Source: Desulfuromonas sp.
GTDB taxonomy: Bacteria; Desulfobacterota; Desulfuromonadia; Desulfuromonadales; BM103
Assembly (NCBI GenBank): GCA_012026975.1
Contig: VEPG01000072.1
Location: 1 to 32,811 of the forward strand
Direction: 5' to 3'
DNA length: 32,811 nucleotides
The notes beneath the pieces are model-generated. The model was not told where the DNA came from. It ran no database searches and worked only from the letters and a program-made list of their open reading frames with translations. A program made the translations under genes and the position numbers. Of the stretch, positions 1 through 7,029 are shown piece after piece. Within the stretch, counting starts at the first letter, position 1. Each line of letters starts with the position of its first letter.

Positions 1-441
1 TTCCCCGACCACCCCCGCAACCACCGGTTCCAGGGCAGCCGTCACCGCCGGCGTCAACTCGGTCCCCATCTCGATGCTCTCCGGCTGAGCCCCCCAGACC
101 ACCAGTTCCCTTGGGAGGTGCCCCATCAGCTCGCTGACCGCCAGCAGATCCTGCACCCCCATCTGATGCACCGACAGCTTGCCGGCGAAGGCGCGAGGCA
201 CTTCCTCTCCCTCCAGGCGAAAGACCGTGCCGGGGGCGGCGTGCATCTCCAGGGCATCGATGATCAGCAGGCGCTCGACCCCTTCCAGGCGCGGGAGCAG
301 ATCGAGCCCCAACGTGCCACCGTCGAGCAGGTGTACCTCCTCCGGAAAACGATAACGGGATGAGAGCGCTTCGACCGCCCTCACCCCGAAACCGTCGTCC
401 GTCATGATCGTGTTCCCCAGCCCGAGGACCAGGATCGCCAT
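1..441 (-). CDS. hyaD: [NiFe] hydrogenase maturation endopeptidase (HyaD/HybD family), 3' end outside the window
   Basis: This protease cleaves the C-terminal tail from the hydrogenase large subunit after nickel insertion. The visible 147 codons begin MAILVLGLGNTIMTDDGFG, the family's nucleotide-fold-like start. The three metal-sensing residues known from HybD are in place: D16 in the DDGFG motif, D62 in LLIIDAL and H92 in LSVHQMG. The ATG at 441 directly follows the TAG stop of the cytochrome b gene (442-444), with AAGGATC upstream as a weak ribosome site, so translation is probably coupled. It is the last visible gene of hyaABCD and its substrate is encoded by the large subunit gene at 1190-2902. 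The C-terminus runs off the left edge, so completeness cannot be judged. Confidence 0.93.
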   Translation of the reverse strand, partial: MAILVLGLGNTIMTDDGFGVRAVEALSSRYRFPEEVHLLDGGTLGLDLLPRLEGVERLLIIDALEMHAAPGTVFRLEGEEVPRAFAGKLSVHQMGVQDLLAVSELMGHLPRELVVWGAQPESIEMGTELTPAVTAALEPVVAGVVGE

Positions 442-1095
442 CTACAGATCCTTCGGTTCGATGAACCGATAGCCGCTGAAGATCCCGCTCATGGTGCCGT
501 TGCGCTCCTTCACGTCCATCAGCCAGCCGCTGTAGACGTGGTTGATGAAGAAGCCGGCCAGCAGCCACATCACTCCGTGGTGGGCGAGGCGCAGCCACTG
601 GCTGCCGATCAGCGTCAGGAGCCAGCCGGTCAGGCTGTTCCAGAAACCGCCCGGGGCCATCTGCCCGTACAGGGTGAAGCCGGAGACGATCTGAAAGAGG
701 AAGAGGCAGAAGATCCCCAGGTAAGCGGTCGCCGCCACCGGATTGTGGCCGACCTCGTAGGAGATCTGCTTGCCGGTGAAGGTGTAGTAGCGGAACATCT
801 TGATGAAATTGCGCCGCCCGTCTTCTGTCAGCCACGGGAAGAAGGCCCGCCACGAAGCATGGTGGTTGCCGATGAACATCCACAGGATGCGCGACGCGAC
901 CGAAACCAGGAACAGGTAGGCGAAACTGAAGTGGAGGAAACGCATCCACCCCATGATGTACTGGGAGGTCTCGCTGGCGGTCATGAACGGGTTGCCGATG
1001 TAGACGCCGGTAATCGCCAGCAGGATCATGCACAGGACGTTGACCCAGTGGGTGATACGGACCGGCCACTCCCAGGTATAGCGGATCTCTAACAT
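442..1095 (-). CDS. hyaC: Ni/Fe-hydrogenase b-type cytochrome subunit
   Basis: A 217-residue integral membrane dihaem cytochrome b that anchors the hydrogenase dimer and passes electrons from H2 to the quinone pool. Four hydrophobic helices are visible. His residues typical of the family's haem ligands lie in RITHW (H16), MRFLHFSF, the LAHHGVMW helix and FINHVYSGW. The C-terminal tail GTMSGIFSGYRF is also family-like. Length matches HyaC/HupZ (about 220-235 residues). GGAGG lies four bases before the ATG. The gene follows the large subunit after a 94-base spacer made of repeated GTGATC-like words (see repeat entry) and abuts the protease gene. Confidence 0.95.
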   Translation of the reverse strand: MLEIRYTWEWPVRITHWVNVLCMILLAITGVYIGNPFMTASETSQYIMGWMRFLHFSFAYLFLVSVASRILWMFIGNHHASWRAFFPWLTEDGRRNFIKMFRYYTFTGKQISYEVGHNPVAATAYLGIFCLFLFQIVSGFTLYGQMAPGGFWNSLTGWLLTLIGSQWLRLAHHGVMWLLAGFFINHVYSGWLMDVKERNGTMSGIFSGYRFIEPKDL

Positions 1096-1189
1096 ATAGC
1101 CTCCGTGATCAGTGAGCAGTGATCAGCGATCCGTAACCAGTTTCCCCAGGGGTTTGCTGATCACGGATCACGCTTCACGGATTTCGCCT
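1096..1189 (-). repeat. Short-word palindromic spacer between hyaB and hyaC
   Basis: The whole 94-base spacer consists of repeated copies of GTGATC / CTGATCAC-type words in both orientations. Read on the minus strand, TCCGTGATCAGC near the large-subunit end is the inverse of words close to the hyaC end (GCTGATCAC and CTGATCACGGA), around a CCCCTGGGG core. The RNA could form a long imperfect hairpin inside the operon. It may set relative expression or stability of the hyaAB and hyaCD parts, or be a decayed mobile repeat. Confidence 0.6.
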
Positions 1190-2902
1190 CTACAGCGCCC
1201 GCACCTTGACGATCTCCGTGCCGGTGCCGTCGAGGACGTGCACGGCACACGCCAGGCAGGGATCGAAGGAGTGAATGGTCCGTAGAATCTCCAGCGGCTT
1301 CTGCGGATCGGCGATCGGCGTGCCGACCAGGGCGGCCTCATAGGGCCCGGGCTGCCCTTTGGGGTCGCGCGGCCCGGCGTTCCAAGTCGAGGGAACCACC
1401 GCCTGATAGTTGGCGATCTGGCCGTGCTCGATGCGAATCCAGTGGCCCAGCGCGCCGCGCGGCGCCTCGTGGTAGCCAAACCCCTGGGCTTCGCGCGGCC
1501 AGGTGGACGGATCCCACTTCTCCTTGTTGAAAGTCTCGTAGATGCCGCGTCCCATGTTGTTCGCCAGCTGATCGAGCCATTGCTCGTTCTTCTGCGCCAG
1601 CACCAGGCAGTCGACGCCGCGGGCGGCGGTCCGCCCCAGCGTCGAGAAGAGCGCCGAGGCCGGCGCGCCGAGCTTGCCGAGGACGAAGTCGACGGCCGCC
1701 TTGACCTCGGGAACTCCCTTGCCATAGGCCACCAGCACGCGCGCCAACGGCCCGACTTCCATCGGTTGGTCGAGGTAGCGCGGCGACTTGACCCACGAGT
1801 ACTTGCCGTCGGTATCGAGGAACTCGTAGGGGGGGCGCGGACCGGTGTATTTGTGGCTGGTTTCCCCGTCATAGGGGTGCAGGCCGGCGTTGTCGCCCTT
1901 GCTGTAGCTGTACCAGGAATGGGTGACGTATTCCGAGATCTTCTTTTCGTCCATCGGCTGGACGTTGGCCAGATCCTTGCCCATGATTATGCCGCGCGGG
2001 AAGAAGAGGCTGCCGGTCCCCGGGCTGTTGTCCATCGGGAAATCGCCATAGGAAAGGTAGTTCCCCGTCCCGCCGCCGATCCCGGCCCAGTCGAGGTAGG
2101 CCGGCGCCACCGCCAGCAGGTCGGGGATGTAGACCTGTTCGACGAAGGCCCGGGCCTTGCGCAACAGCTTGCGGATCAGGGCGATCTTGTCGGCGTTGAG
2201 GGCGTTCTGGCTGTCCGGGTCGACCGGGATCGCCATGCCGCCGACCAGGAAGGTCTGCGGGTGCGGGTTCTTCGAGCCGAGGATGGCGTGGATGCGGATC
2301 ACGTCCTTCTGCCACTCCAGCGCCTCGAGGTAGTGGGCCACCCCGATCAGGTTGACTTCCGGTGGCAGCTTGTAGGCCGGATGCCCCCAGTAGGCGTTCT
2401 GGAACGGGCCGAGCCGGCCGGTGCCGGCAAAGGCGGCGATACGGTCGCGCACCTGCTGGAAGTACTCGGGGCTGGAGTTCGGCCAATCGGAGATCGACTG
2501 GGCGATCTGCGCGGTTTTGGCCGGGTCGGCCTTGAGGGCGCTGACGATGTCGACCCAGTCGAGGGCATGCAGGTGGTAGAAGTGGATGACGTGGTCCTGG
2601 ACGTTCTGGATCCCCATGATCAGGTTGCGGATCAGGCGGGCGTTGTCCGGGATCTGGATCTTCAGGGCATCCTCGACGGCGCGGATGCTGGCCATCGAAT
2701 GGACCGTGGTGCAGACCCCGCAGAAGCGCTGGGTGAAGTGATGGGCGTCACGCGGGTCGCGCCCCTTGAGGATCGTTTCGATGCCGCGGAACGCCGTGGA
2801 GGAGCTCCAGGCCTCGGCAATCTTGCCGCCATCGAGCCGGGCCTCGATGCGCAGGTGCCCCTCGATGCGGGTAATCGGATCGACGGCAATTCTCTGGGCC
2901 AT
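1190..2902 (-). CDS. hyaB: [NiFe] hydrogenase large subunit (group 1, membrane-bound uptake type)
   Basis: Catalytic subunit of 570 residues that binds the NiFe(CN)2CO centre and splits H2 on the periplasmic side. Both cysteine pairs are present: the L1 motif RFCGVCTTVH (C61, C64) and the L2 motif DPCLACAVH (C549, C552, H555). The precursor carries a 15-residue tail after H555 (VLDGTGTEIVKVRAL), the expected substrate of HyaD. The N-terminal RIEGHLRIE motif (12-20) is typical. The ATG is three bases after the TAA of the small subunit gene, and AAGGAGG at the end of that gene is its ribosome site. Export would occur together with the Tat-signalled small subunit. Confidence 0.97.
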   Translation of the reverse strand: MAQRIAVDPITRIEGHLRIEARLDGGKIAEAWSSSTAFRGIETILKGRDPRDAHHFTQRFCGVCTTVHSMASIRAVEDALKIQIPDNARLIRNLIMGIQNVQDHVIHFYHLHALDWVDIVSALKADPAKTAQIAQSISDWPNSSPEYFQQVRDRIAAFAGTGRLGPFQNAYWGHPAYKLPPEVNLIGVAHYLEALEWQKDVIRIHAILGSKNPHPQTFLVGGMAIPVDPDSQNALNADKIALIRKLLRKARAFVEQVYIPDLLAVAPAYLDWAGIGGGTGNYLSYGDFPMDNSPGTGSLFFPRGIIMGKDLANVQPMDEKKISEYVTHSWYSYSKGDNAGLHPYDGETSHKYTGPRPPYEFLDTDGKYSWVKSPRYLDQPMEVGPLARVLVAYGKGVPEVKAAVDFVLGKLGAPASALFSTLGRTAARGVDCLVLAQKNEQWLDQLANNMGRGIYETFNKEKWDPSTWPREAQGFGYHEAPRGALGHWIRIEHGQIANYQAVVPSTWNAGPRDPKGQPGPYEAALVGTPIADPQKPLEILRTIHSFDPCLACAVHVLDGTGTEIVKVRAL

Positions 2903-2905
2903 GGC

Positions 2906-4024
2906 TTAATCCTCCTTGACGACCTTGTCTTCTTCCATCGCGTCGTGCTTGCGGAAGCAACTGGCGACGCCGTGCAGGCCGAAAGCCACCGCGGTGGCGG
3001 CGGCCAGACCGATGCCGATCTTGTCGGCGGTGTCCTCGATGCCGAAGCCCGGCACCTTGGGGAGCCGCCGGTAGAACGGACTCATGGTGTCCCAGAACCC
3101 CGGCTCGGAGCAGCCGATACAGCCGTGCCCGGACATGATCGGCCAGCTCGTCCCTTCGTTGTAACGGATCGTCGGGCAATTGTGGAACGTCTCCGGCCCC
3201 TTGCAGCCGAGCTGATAGAGGCAGTGTCCCTGGCGATGGCCGGGATCGCCGAAGGACTGGGCGTATTGGCCGGCATCGAAGTGGCTGCGCCGCTCGCAAT
3301 TGTCGTGGATACGCTTGCCGTAGGCGAATTTCGGCCGGCCGAGACCGTCGGTGGCCGGCAGCTTGCCGAAGGTCAGGACGTGAACGATGGTGGCGGTCAG
3401 GTTCTCGGCGTTGACCGGGCAGCCGGGGAGATTGACAATCGGAGCGCCGGGGACGACCTCCATGACCGAGAGAGCCCCGGTCGGGTTGGGGGCCGCCGCC
3501 GGAATGCCGCCGAAGGAGGCGCAGGTGCCGACGCAGATGGTGGCGGCAGCATTTTTGACCAGCTTGCGGCACCCTTCGAGAGCGCTTTCCCCGCCGATGG
3601 TGCAGTAGGCGCCGTCGGCGCCGGATGGCACCGAACCTTCGACCACCAGGATGTATTTCCCCTGGTACTTCTCCATCGCCTGCTTCTTGGCTGCTTCGGC
3701 CTGGTGGCCGGCGGCGGCCATGACGACTTCGGCGTATTCGAGGGAGATCAGGTCGAGGATCAGTTCAGCGGCGGTCGGTTGGTTGGCGCGCAGGAAGGCT
3801 TCGGAATCGCCGGAACAGCTTTGGTATTCGACCCAGATAACCGGCACGCGGGCATCGGCGACGGCCGCGGCGACCTTGCCGACCATGGTGACCGGCAGGG
3901 CGAGGGCGGCCGTGGTCATGGTGCAGAACTTGATGAAGTCGCGGCGGCTGATGCCGCGGGCTTCGACACGCGTCAGGATCTCCTCCGGGATCGCGGCCAG
4001 GTTCAAGATGGGATCCGAACTCAT
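2906..4024 (-). CDS. hyaA: [NiFe] hydrogenase small subunit, Tat-exported, with CxxD proximal-cluster motif
   Basis: Iron-sulphur subunit of 372 residues that carries electrons from the active site to cytochrome b. A Tat signal is clear: SRRDFIK at 26-32 followed by a hydrophobic stretch. The C-terminus has the membrane anchor (IGIGLAAATAVAFGLHGV) and a charged tail. Cluster motifs include GTCASFGG, LPGCPVN, IHDNC, CLYQLGCKGPETFHNC and GHGCIGC. The first proximal motif reads EYQSCSGDSE (C70, D73): aligned with E. coli HyaA, the second cysteine of CxxC is Asp. A 3Cys-1Asp proximal cluster is known from the actinobacterial-type hydrogenase of Ralstonia eutropha. The start at 4024 was chosen because AGGAGA lies seven bases before it; an upstream in-frame ATG at 4096 has no such site. 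Confidence 0.95.
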   Translation of the reverse strand: MSSDPILNLAAIPEEILTRVEARGISRRDFIKFCTMTTAALALPVTMVGKVAAAVADARVPVIWVEYQSCSGDSEAFLRANQPTAAELILDLISLEYAEVVMAAAGHQAEAAKKQAMEKYQGKYILVVEGSVPSGADGAYCTIGGESALEGCRKLVKNAAATICVGTCASFGGIPAAAPNPTGALSVMEVVPGAPIVNLPGCPVNAENLTATIVHVLTFGKLPATDGLGRPKFAYGKRIHDNCERRSHFDAGQYAQSFGDPGHRQGHCLYQLGCKGPETFHNCPTIRYNEGTSWPIMSGHGCIGCSEPGFWDTMSPFYRRLPKVPGFGIEDTADKIGIGLAAATAVAFGLHGVASCFRKHDAMEEDKVVKED

Positions 4025-4155
4025 CTGCCTTCTCCTTTCGCCCCCGGCAACGATCGGGGAGCAGCGGTTTAATCCTCGTGTCGGTGCTGCTGACAATGAC
4101 GAAATCTATATAATAATGACGATAGTTTGCGTTCCCTCTGAAAAAATATAACACC

Positions 4156-4184
4156 TTTTTACTCGTGCCGCTCGCGAGTGTCAA
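4156..4184 (-). promoter_or_regulatory. Candidate sigma70 promoter of the hya operon
   Basis: On the minus strand a perfect TTGACA (4184-4179) is followed after 17 bases by TAAAAA (4161-4156). It would give a leader of about 125 bases before hyaA. Other AT-rich candidates lie nearer the gene (around 4105-4115), so this is one possibility only. Confidence 0.4.
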
Positions 4185-4307
4185 GGGCGAAAAATGACGA
4201 GTAGCTTCGGCCTGGACCCTCGTCTTTTCGAAAGTTTACCAAGTTTTCCGGCGGACGCACCCGGTCGGCAAAATTGTTTGTCTTTGCCCCCCGGAGAGAG
4301 CGAAGCT

Positions 4308-4316
4308 TGCTATAAT
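4308..4316 (+). promoter_or_regulatory. Extended -10 promoter before the BCAM0308-type gene
   Basis: TGCTATAAT is a perfect extended -10 element (TGn plus TATAAT at 4311-4316). No good -35 is at the usual distance, as is common for extended -10 promoters. Transcription would start near 4323, 45 bases before the chosen ATG at 4368. Confidence 0.6.
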
Positions 4317-4367
4317 CAAGACAGGAATGGAGTGGTGATCCTCGCAACCGGACAGGAGGTCCATACC

Positions 4368-4886
4368 ATGCAAAGGAATGTGCAGAAATTCGGTATCAGC
4401 GACAAACGCGGCAGAACCCGCACCAGCCCTGACCCCTATCTTGCCGAAGCCGGCATCAAGGAACCGGCCCTGTGCCAGACATGTCAAGCCGTCTACCGCC
4501 AGAAACGCTGGCAGCTCGACCCGGTCATGGCCGGTAAGCTGGCACATGACCCCACAGCCCACTGGGTCACCTGCCCGGCCTGTCTGAAAGTGGCCGAACG
4601 TTACCCGGAAGGGATTTTGACGTTGCGCGGCAGCTATCTTTGGAACCATGAGGAGGAGATTCGCAACATCCTGCTCAATGCTGCCGAACGCATCAGTACA
4701 CGAAATCCTCTGGAACGGGTCATCCGCATCGACCGCTCGGAACAGGCTCTGGTCATCGAGACCACCGACAACAAACTCGCCGAGCAACTCGGGCGCGCCC
4801 TTCAGAAGGCCCATAGCGGCGAACTGCAGATCGATTGGCAGGGCTCGCCGGTGGTCTGCCGGGTGCAGTGGGAACGCTGGCATTGA
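4368..4886 (+). CDS. BCAM0308-family zinc-ribbon-like protein, RtcB-archease associated
   Basis: A 172-residue soluble protein of the BCAM0308 family, whose biochemical role is not established. It has a CxxC pair in CQTC and a second in CPAC some 40 residues later, so a zinc ribbon is likely in the first half. A basic N-terminus (KRGRTRTSPDPY) precedes it. The C-terminal half has an alternating strand/helix pattern (VIRIDRSEQALVIETTDN) suggesting a small alpha/beta domain. The ATG at 4368 has GGAGG seven bases upstream and lies just after the promoter. The stop TGA overlaps the TTG start proposed for archease. Family members are often found beside archease and rtcB, so a role in RNA end processing or ligation is plausible but inferred. 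Confidence 0.82.
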   Translation: MQRNVQKFGISDKRGRTRTSPDPYLAEAGIKEPALCQTCQAVYRQKRWQLDPVMAGKLAHDPTAHWVTCPACLKVAERYPEGILTLRGSYLWNHEEEIRNILLNAAERISTRNPLERVIRIDRSEQALVIETTDNKLAEQLGRALQKAHSGELQIDWQGSPVVCRVQWERWH

Positions 4887-5308
4887 GGGGGGGAGGACGC
4901 TTTCGCCTGCTGGCCCATACGGCTGACATCGGACTCGAAGCGTCCGCCCCATCGTGTCCCGAATTGTTTGTGGTTGCGGCGAGGGGGTTGAAATCGCTGT
5001 TGTTCGGTAAGTCCCCGGCAGAGGCGAGGGTGCACCGGAAAGTAACCGTGGAGGCGGGCGACAGCGCTGAGCTGCTGGTGGCCTGGTTGAACGAAATCCT
5101 GGTCTTCAGCGAAACGGCGCGGGTGGTTCCCGCCTCTTTTTCGATTCATGCATTCGACCAATGCAACCTGACTGCCACCATCAGCGCCGAGCCGTTCGCT
5201 GCTGACCGTCACACGGTCGAGCGCATCGCCAAGGCGGTGACCTACCATCAATTGGTGGTGGAGGAGCGCAATAATGGCTGGTATGCGCGGGTGTATATTG
5301 ATCTTTAA
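4883..5308 (+). CDS. Archease, RtcB ligase activator (TTG start proposed)
   Basis: Archease is a small metal-binding protein that promotes guanylylation and turnover of the RNA ligase RtcB. The signature HTADIGLEA is at residues 12-20, and the C-terminal RVYIDL fits the family's conserved acidic metal site. From the TTG at 4883 the protein has 141 residues, the usual length. The TTG overlaps the previous stop (TTGA), giving a coupled start. A longer in-frame ATG exists at 4835, but its extra residues read as the shadow of the upstream gene, and a GTG at 4868 is another option. The gene lies directly upstream of rtcB. Confidence 0.9.
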   Translation: MRGGGRFRLLAHTADIGLEASAPSCPELFVVAARGLKSLLFGKSPAEARVHRKVTVEAGDSAELLVAWLNEILVFSETARVVPASFSIHAFDQCNLTATISAEPFAADRHTVERIAKAVTYHQLVVEERNNGWYARVYIDL

Positions 5309-5321
5309 TCTTGGCCAGCCA

Positions 5322-5440
5322 GGCTGCTCAAAAATGCCCAGGTGCAAGGCGCCCAAAGCATGAGGAGCGAGGCGTACCGCAAGGTACGTCGCAGCGACGA
5401 ACGCACGGGCAACGCCGCAGATGGGTGTTTTTCAGCAGCC
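5322..5440. repeat. Inverted-repeat element, copy A (REP/MITE-like)
   Basis: This 119-base element ends in GGCTGCTCAAAAATGCCCA on the left and the near-inverse TGGGTGTTTTTCAGCAGCC on the right. At its centre is the hairpin CGTACC-GCAA-GGTACG (5373-5388). It fills the archease-rtcB gap. A diverged copy is at 9262-9375. It carries no gene. The first in-frame ATG of rtcB (5421) lies inside it, which argues for the later start. Confidence 0.75.
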
Positions 5441-5456
5441 CCCGAAGGGGCCAGTC

Positions 5457-6899
5457 ATGTCCATCAAGGTCCAACAAGTCGACAACTGGCGCTGGCGCAT
5501 CCCCCGCGAGGGCAATATGCGCACCGACGGCCTGGTCTTCGCCAGCGCGGCGATGATGGCGGTGCTGCGTCATGAGCAGGCGCTCGAGCAGGTGCGCAAC
5601 GTCGCCACCCTCCCCGGCATCGTCGGCCCGTCCATGGCCATGCCCGACATCCACTGGGGGTACGGCTTCCCGATCGGCGGGGTGGCGGCCTTCGATGCCG
5701 ACGAGGGGGTGGTTTCCCCCGGCGGGGTCGGCTACGACATCAACTGCGGCGTGCGCCTGCTGCGCAGCGATCTGCATGCCGCCGAGGTCCGCCCGGTGCT
5801 TGATCAGTTGGCCGATGCGCTCTTTCGCAACGTCCCCTCCGGGGTCGGTTCCCATCGCCGCGACTTGAAACTGAGCCTGAGCGAGACCCGCAAGGTTCTC
5901 AAGCTGGGAGCCGCCTGGGCGGTGAAACAGGGATTCGGCGCGGCCGCCGATCTTGACCACATCGAGGCAGGGGGGACGATCCCGGGGGCCGATCCGGAAC
6001 TGGTGTCCGACCGGGCTCTGGAGCGCGGCCACGATCAGCTCGGCACCCTCGGCTCGGGGAACCACTTCCTGGAAATTCAGCAGGTGGAGAAGATCTTCGA
6101 TGAGGCGGCCGCACAGGCCCTCGGCCTCTTTCCCGGTCAGCTGACGGTGAGCATTCACACCGGCAGCCGGGGGCTTGGCTACCAGGTCTGCGATGATTCG
6201 CTGCGCACCATGCTCCGGGCCAGCCAGAAGTACGGAATTACCCTGGCCGACCGCCAGCTCTGCTGTGCGCCGCTCACCTCGCCGGAGGCGCGCGACTACC
6301 TGGCGGCGATGGCCGGGGCCGCCAACTTCGCCTTCGCCAACCGCCAGCTGATCACCGCCTGGGTGCGCGAGAGCTTCGGACAAGTGCTCGGCAAGGGCCC
6401 GGCTGATCTGGGGTTGGGCGTAATCTACGACGTCTGCCACAACATCGCCAAATGGGAGACCCACGAGGTCGACGGCAAGATGCGGCGTTTGTGCGTGCAC
6501 CGCAAGGGGGCGACCCGCGCCTTTCCGCCGGGGCACCCGGAGACGCCCCCGGCCTACCGGGCCATTGGCCAGCCGGTGCTGATCCCCGGCGACATGGGGC
6601 GCTACTCCTATGTGCTGATCGGCACGGCAGGCGCCATGCGCGAAACCTTCGGCTCGACCTGCCACGGCGCCGGGCGGGTCCTGTCGCGCCACGCGGCGAT
6701 GAAGCAGGCCCGTGGCCACGATGTCGTCGGCGAACTGGCGAAACGCGGCATCCTGGTGCGCGCCGCCGGCCGCGCCACCGTGGCCGAGGAGATCCCCGAA
6801 GCCTACAAGGATGTGGCCGAGGTGGTGGAGGTGGTGGAGCAGGCCGGACTCAGCCGGATCGTGGCGCGACTGCGGCCGATGGCGGTGATTAAAGGCTAG
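5457..6899 (+). CDS. rtcB: RtcB RNA ligase (3'-phosphate / 2',3'-cyclic phosphate to 5'-OH)
   Basis: GTP-dependent RNA ligase of 480 residues that joins RNA ends left by endonucleases, with uses in tRNA and rRNA repair. Family motifs are all present: PDIHWGYGFPIGGVAAFD, SPGGVGYDINCGVRLL with the metal-binding C97, GTLGSGNHFLEIQ, HTGSRGLG, and STCHGAGRVLSRHAA with H403, equivalent to the guanylylated His404 of the Pyrococcus enzyme. The ATG at 5457 (MSIKVQQV) was chosen because the earlier ATG at 5421 lies inside a repeat element; GAAGGGG lies upstream. It follows archease and the BCAM0308-type gene, probably in one transcript. No CARF-type RtcR regulator is present in the window. Confidence 0.96.
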   Translation: MSIKVQQVDNWRWRIPREGNMRTDGLVFASAAMMAVLRHEQALEQVRNVATLPGIVGPSMAMPDIHWGYGFPIGGVAAFDADEGVVSPGGVGYDINCGVRLLRSDLHAAEVRPVLDQLADALFRNVPSGVGSHRRDLKLSLSETRKVLKLGAAWAVKQGFGAAADLDHIEAGGTIPGADPELVSDRALERGHDQLGTLGSGNHFLEIQQVEKIFDEAAAQALGLFPGQLTVSIHTGSRGLGYQVCDDSLRTMLRASQKYGITLADRQLCCAPLTSPEARDYLAAMAGAANFAFANRQLITAWVRESFGQVLGKGPADLGLGVIYDVCHNIAKWETHEVDGKMRRLCVHRKGATRAFPPGHPETPPAYRAIGQPVLIPGDMGRYSYVLIGTAGAMRETFGSTCHGAGRVLSRHAAMKQARGHDVVGELAKRGILVRAAGRATVAEEIPEAYKDVAEVVEVVEQAGLSRIVARLRPMAVIKG

Positions 6900-7008
6900 A
6901 ATTCAGAAGTCAGAATCCAGAATCCAGAATCCAGAAGAAAATCTGAGCCCTCAGCACGTAAAACATTGGCCGAAGGATTCTGTGTTCTGACTTCTGTATC
7001 CTGAATTT
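6900..7008. repeat. Short-word palindromic spacer after rtcB
   Basis: The spacer between rtcB and the SDR gene is built from the heptamer family CAGAATC / GATTCTG. The left arm (6900-6935) repeats AGAATCC three times. The right arm (6975-7008) carries GGATTCTG, TTCTGACTTCTG and CTGAATT, the approximate inverse of the left arm. The RNA could form a long imperfect hairpin. The style matches the spacer at 1096-1189, with a different word. Confidence 0.65.
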
Positions 7009-7029
7009 GCAGTTCAAAGGAGCCAGAAC

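Larger units (their letters stand above)
4025..4367. other. Divergent control region between hya and the RNA-repair cluster, with three ATGACGA repeats
   Basis: No convincing gene lies in these 343 bases. The heptamer ATGACGA (TCGTCAT on the hya strand) occurs at 4096-4102, 4116-4122 and 4194-4200. The first two are exactly 20 bases apart, two helical turns, and flank an AT-rich TATATAATA block, which is the usual layout for tandem sites of a transcription factor. An open frame from 4194 joins the downstream gene in frame but starts upstream of the promoter at 4311 and has no ribosome site, so it is treated as non-coding. Confidence 0.5.

Noticed and set aside
1424-4072. An 882-codon open frame on the plus strand opposite hyaA and hyaB
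   Set aside because: It is the antisense shadow of two certain hydrogenase genes in GC-rich DNA; the product is repetitive in Gly, Val, Asp and His and has no domain.
4120-4190. A sigma54 promoter for hya (CGGCACGAGT on the minus strand)
   Set aside because: The -24 element is imperfect and no GC of the -12 element is at the right distance.
4194-4367. An N-terminal extension of the BCAM0308-type protein from 4194
   Set aside because: It starts upstream of the extended -10 promoter at 4308-4316 and has no ribosome site, while 4368 has both.
6900-7008. A small CRISPR array
   Set aside because: The repeats are seven-base words without regular spacers and are arranged as an inverted repeat.
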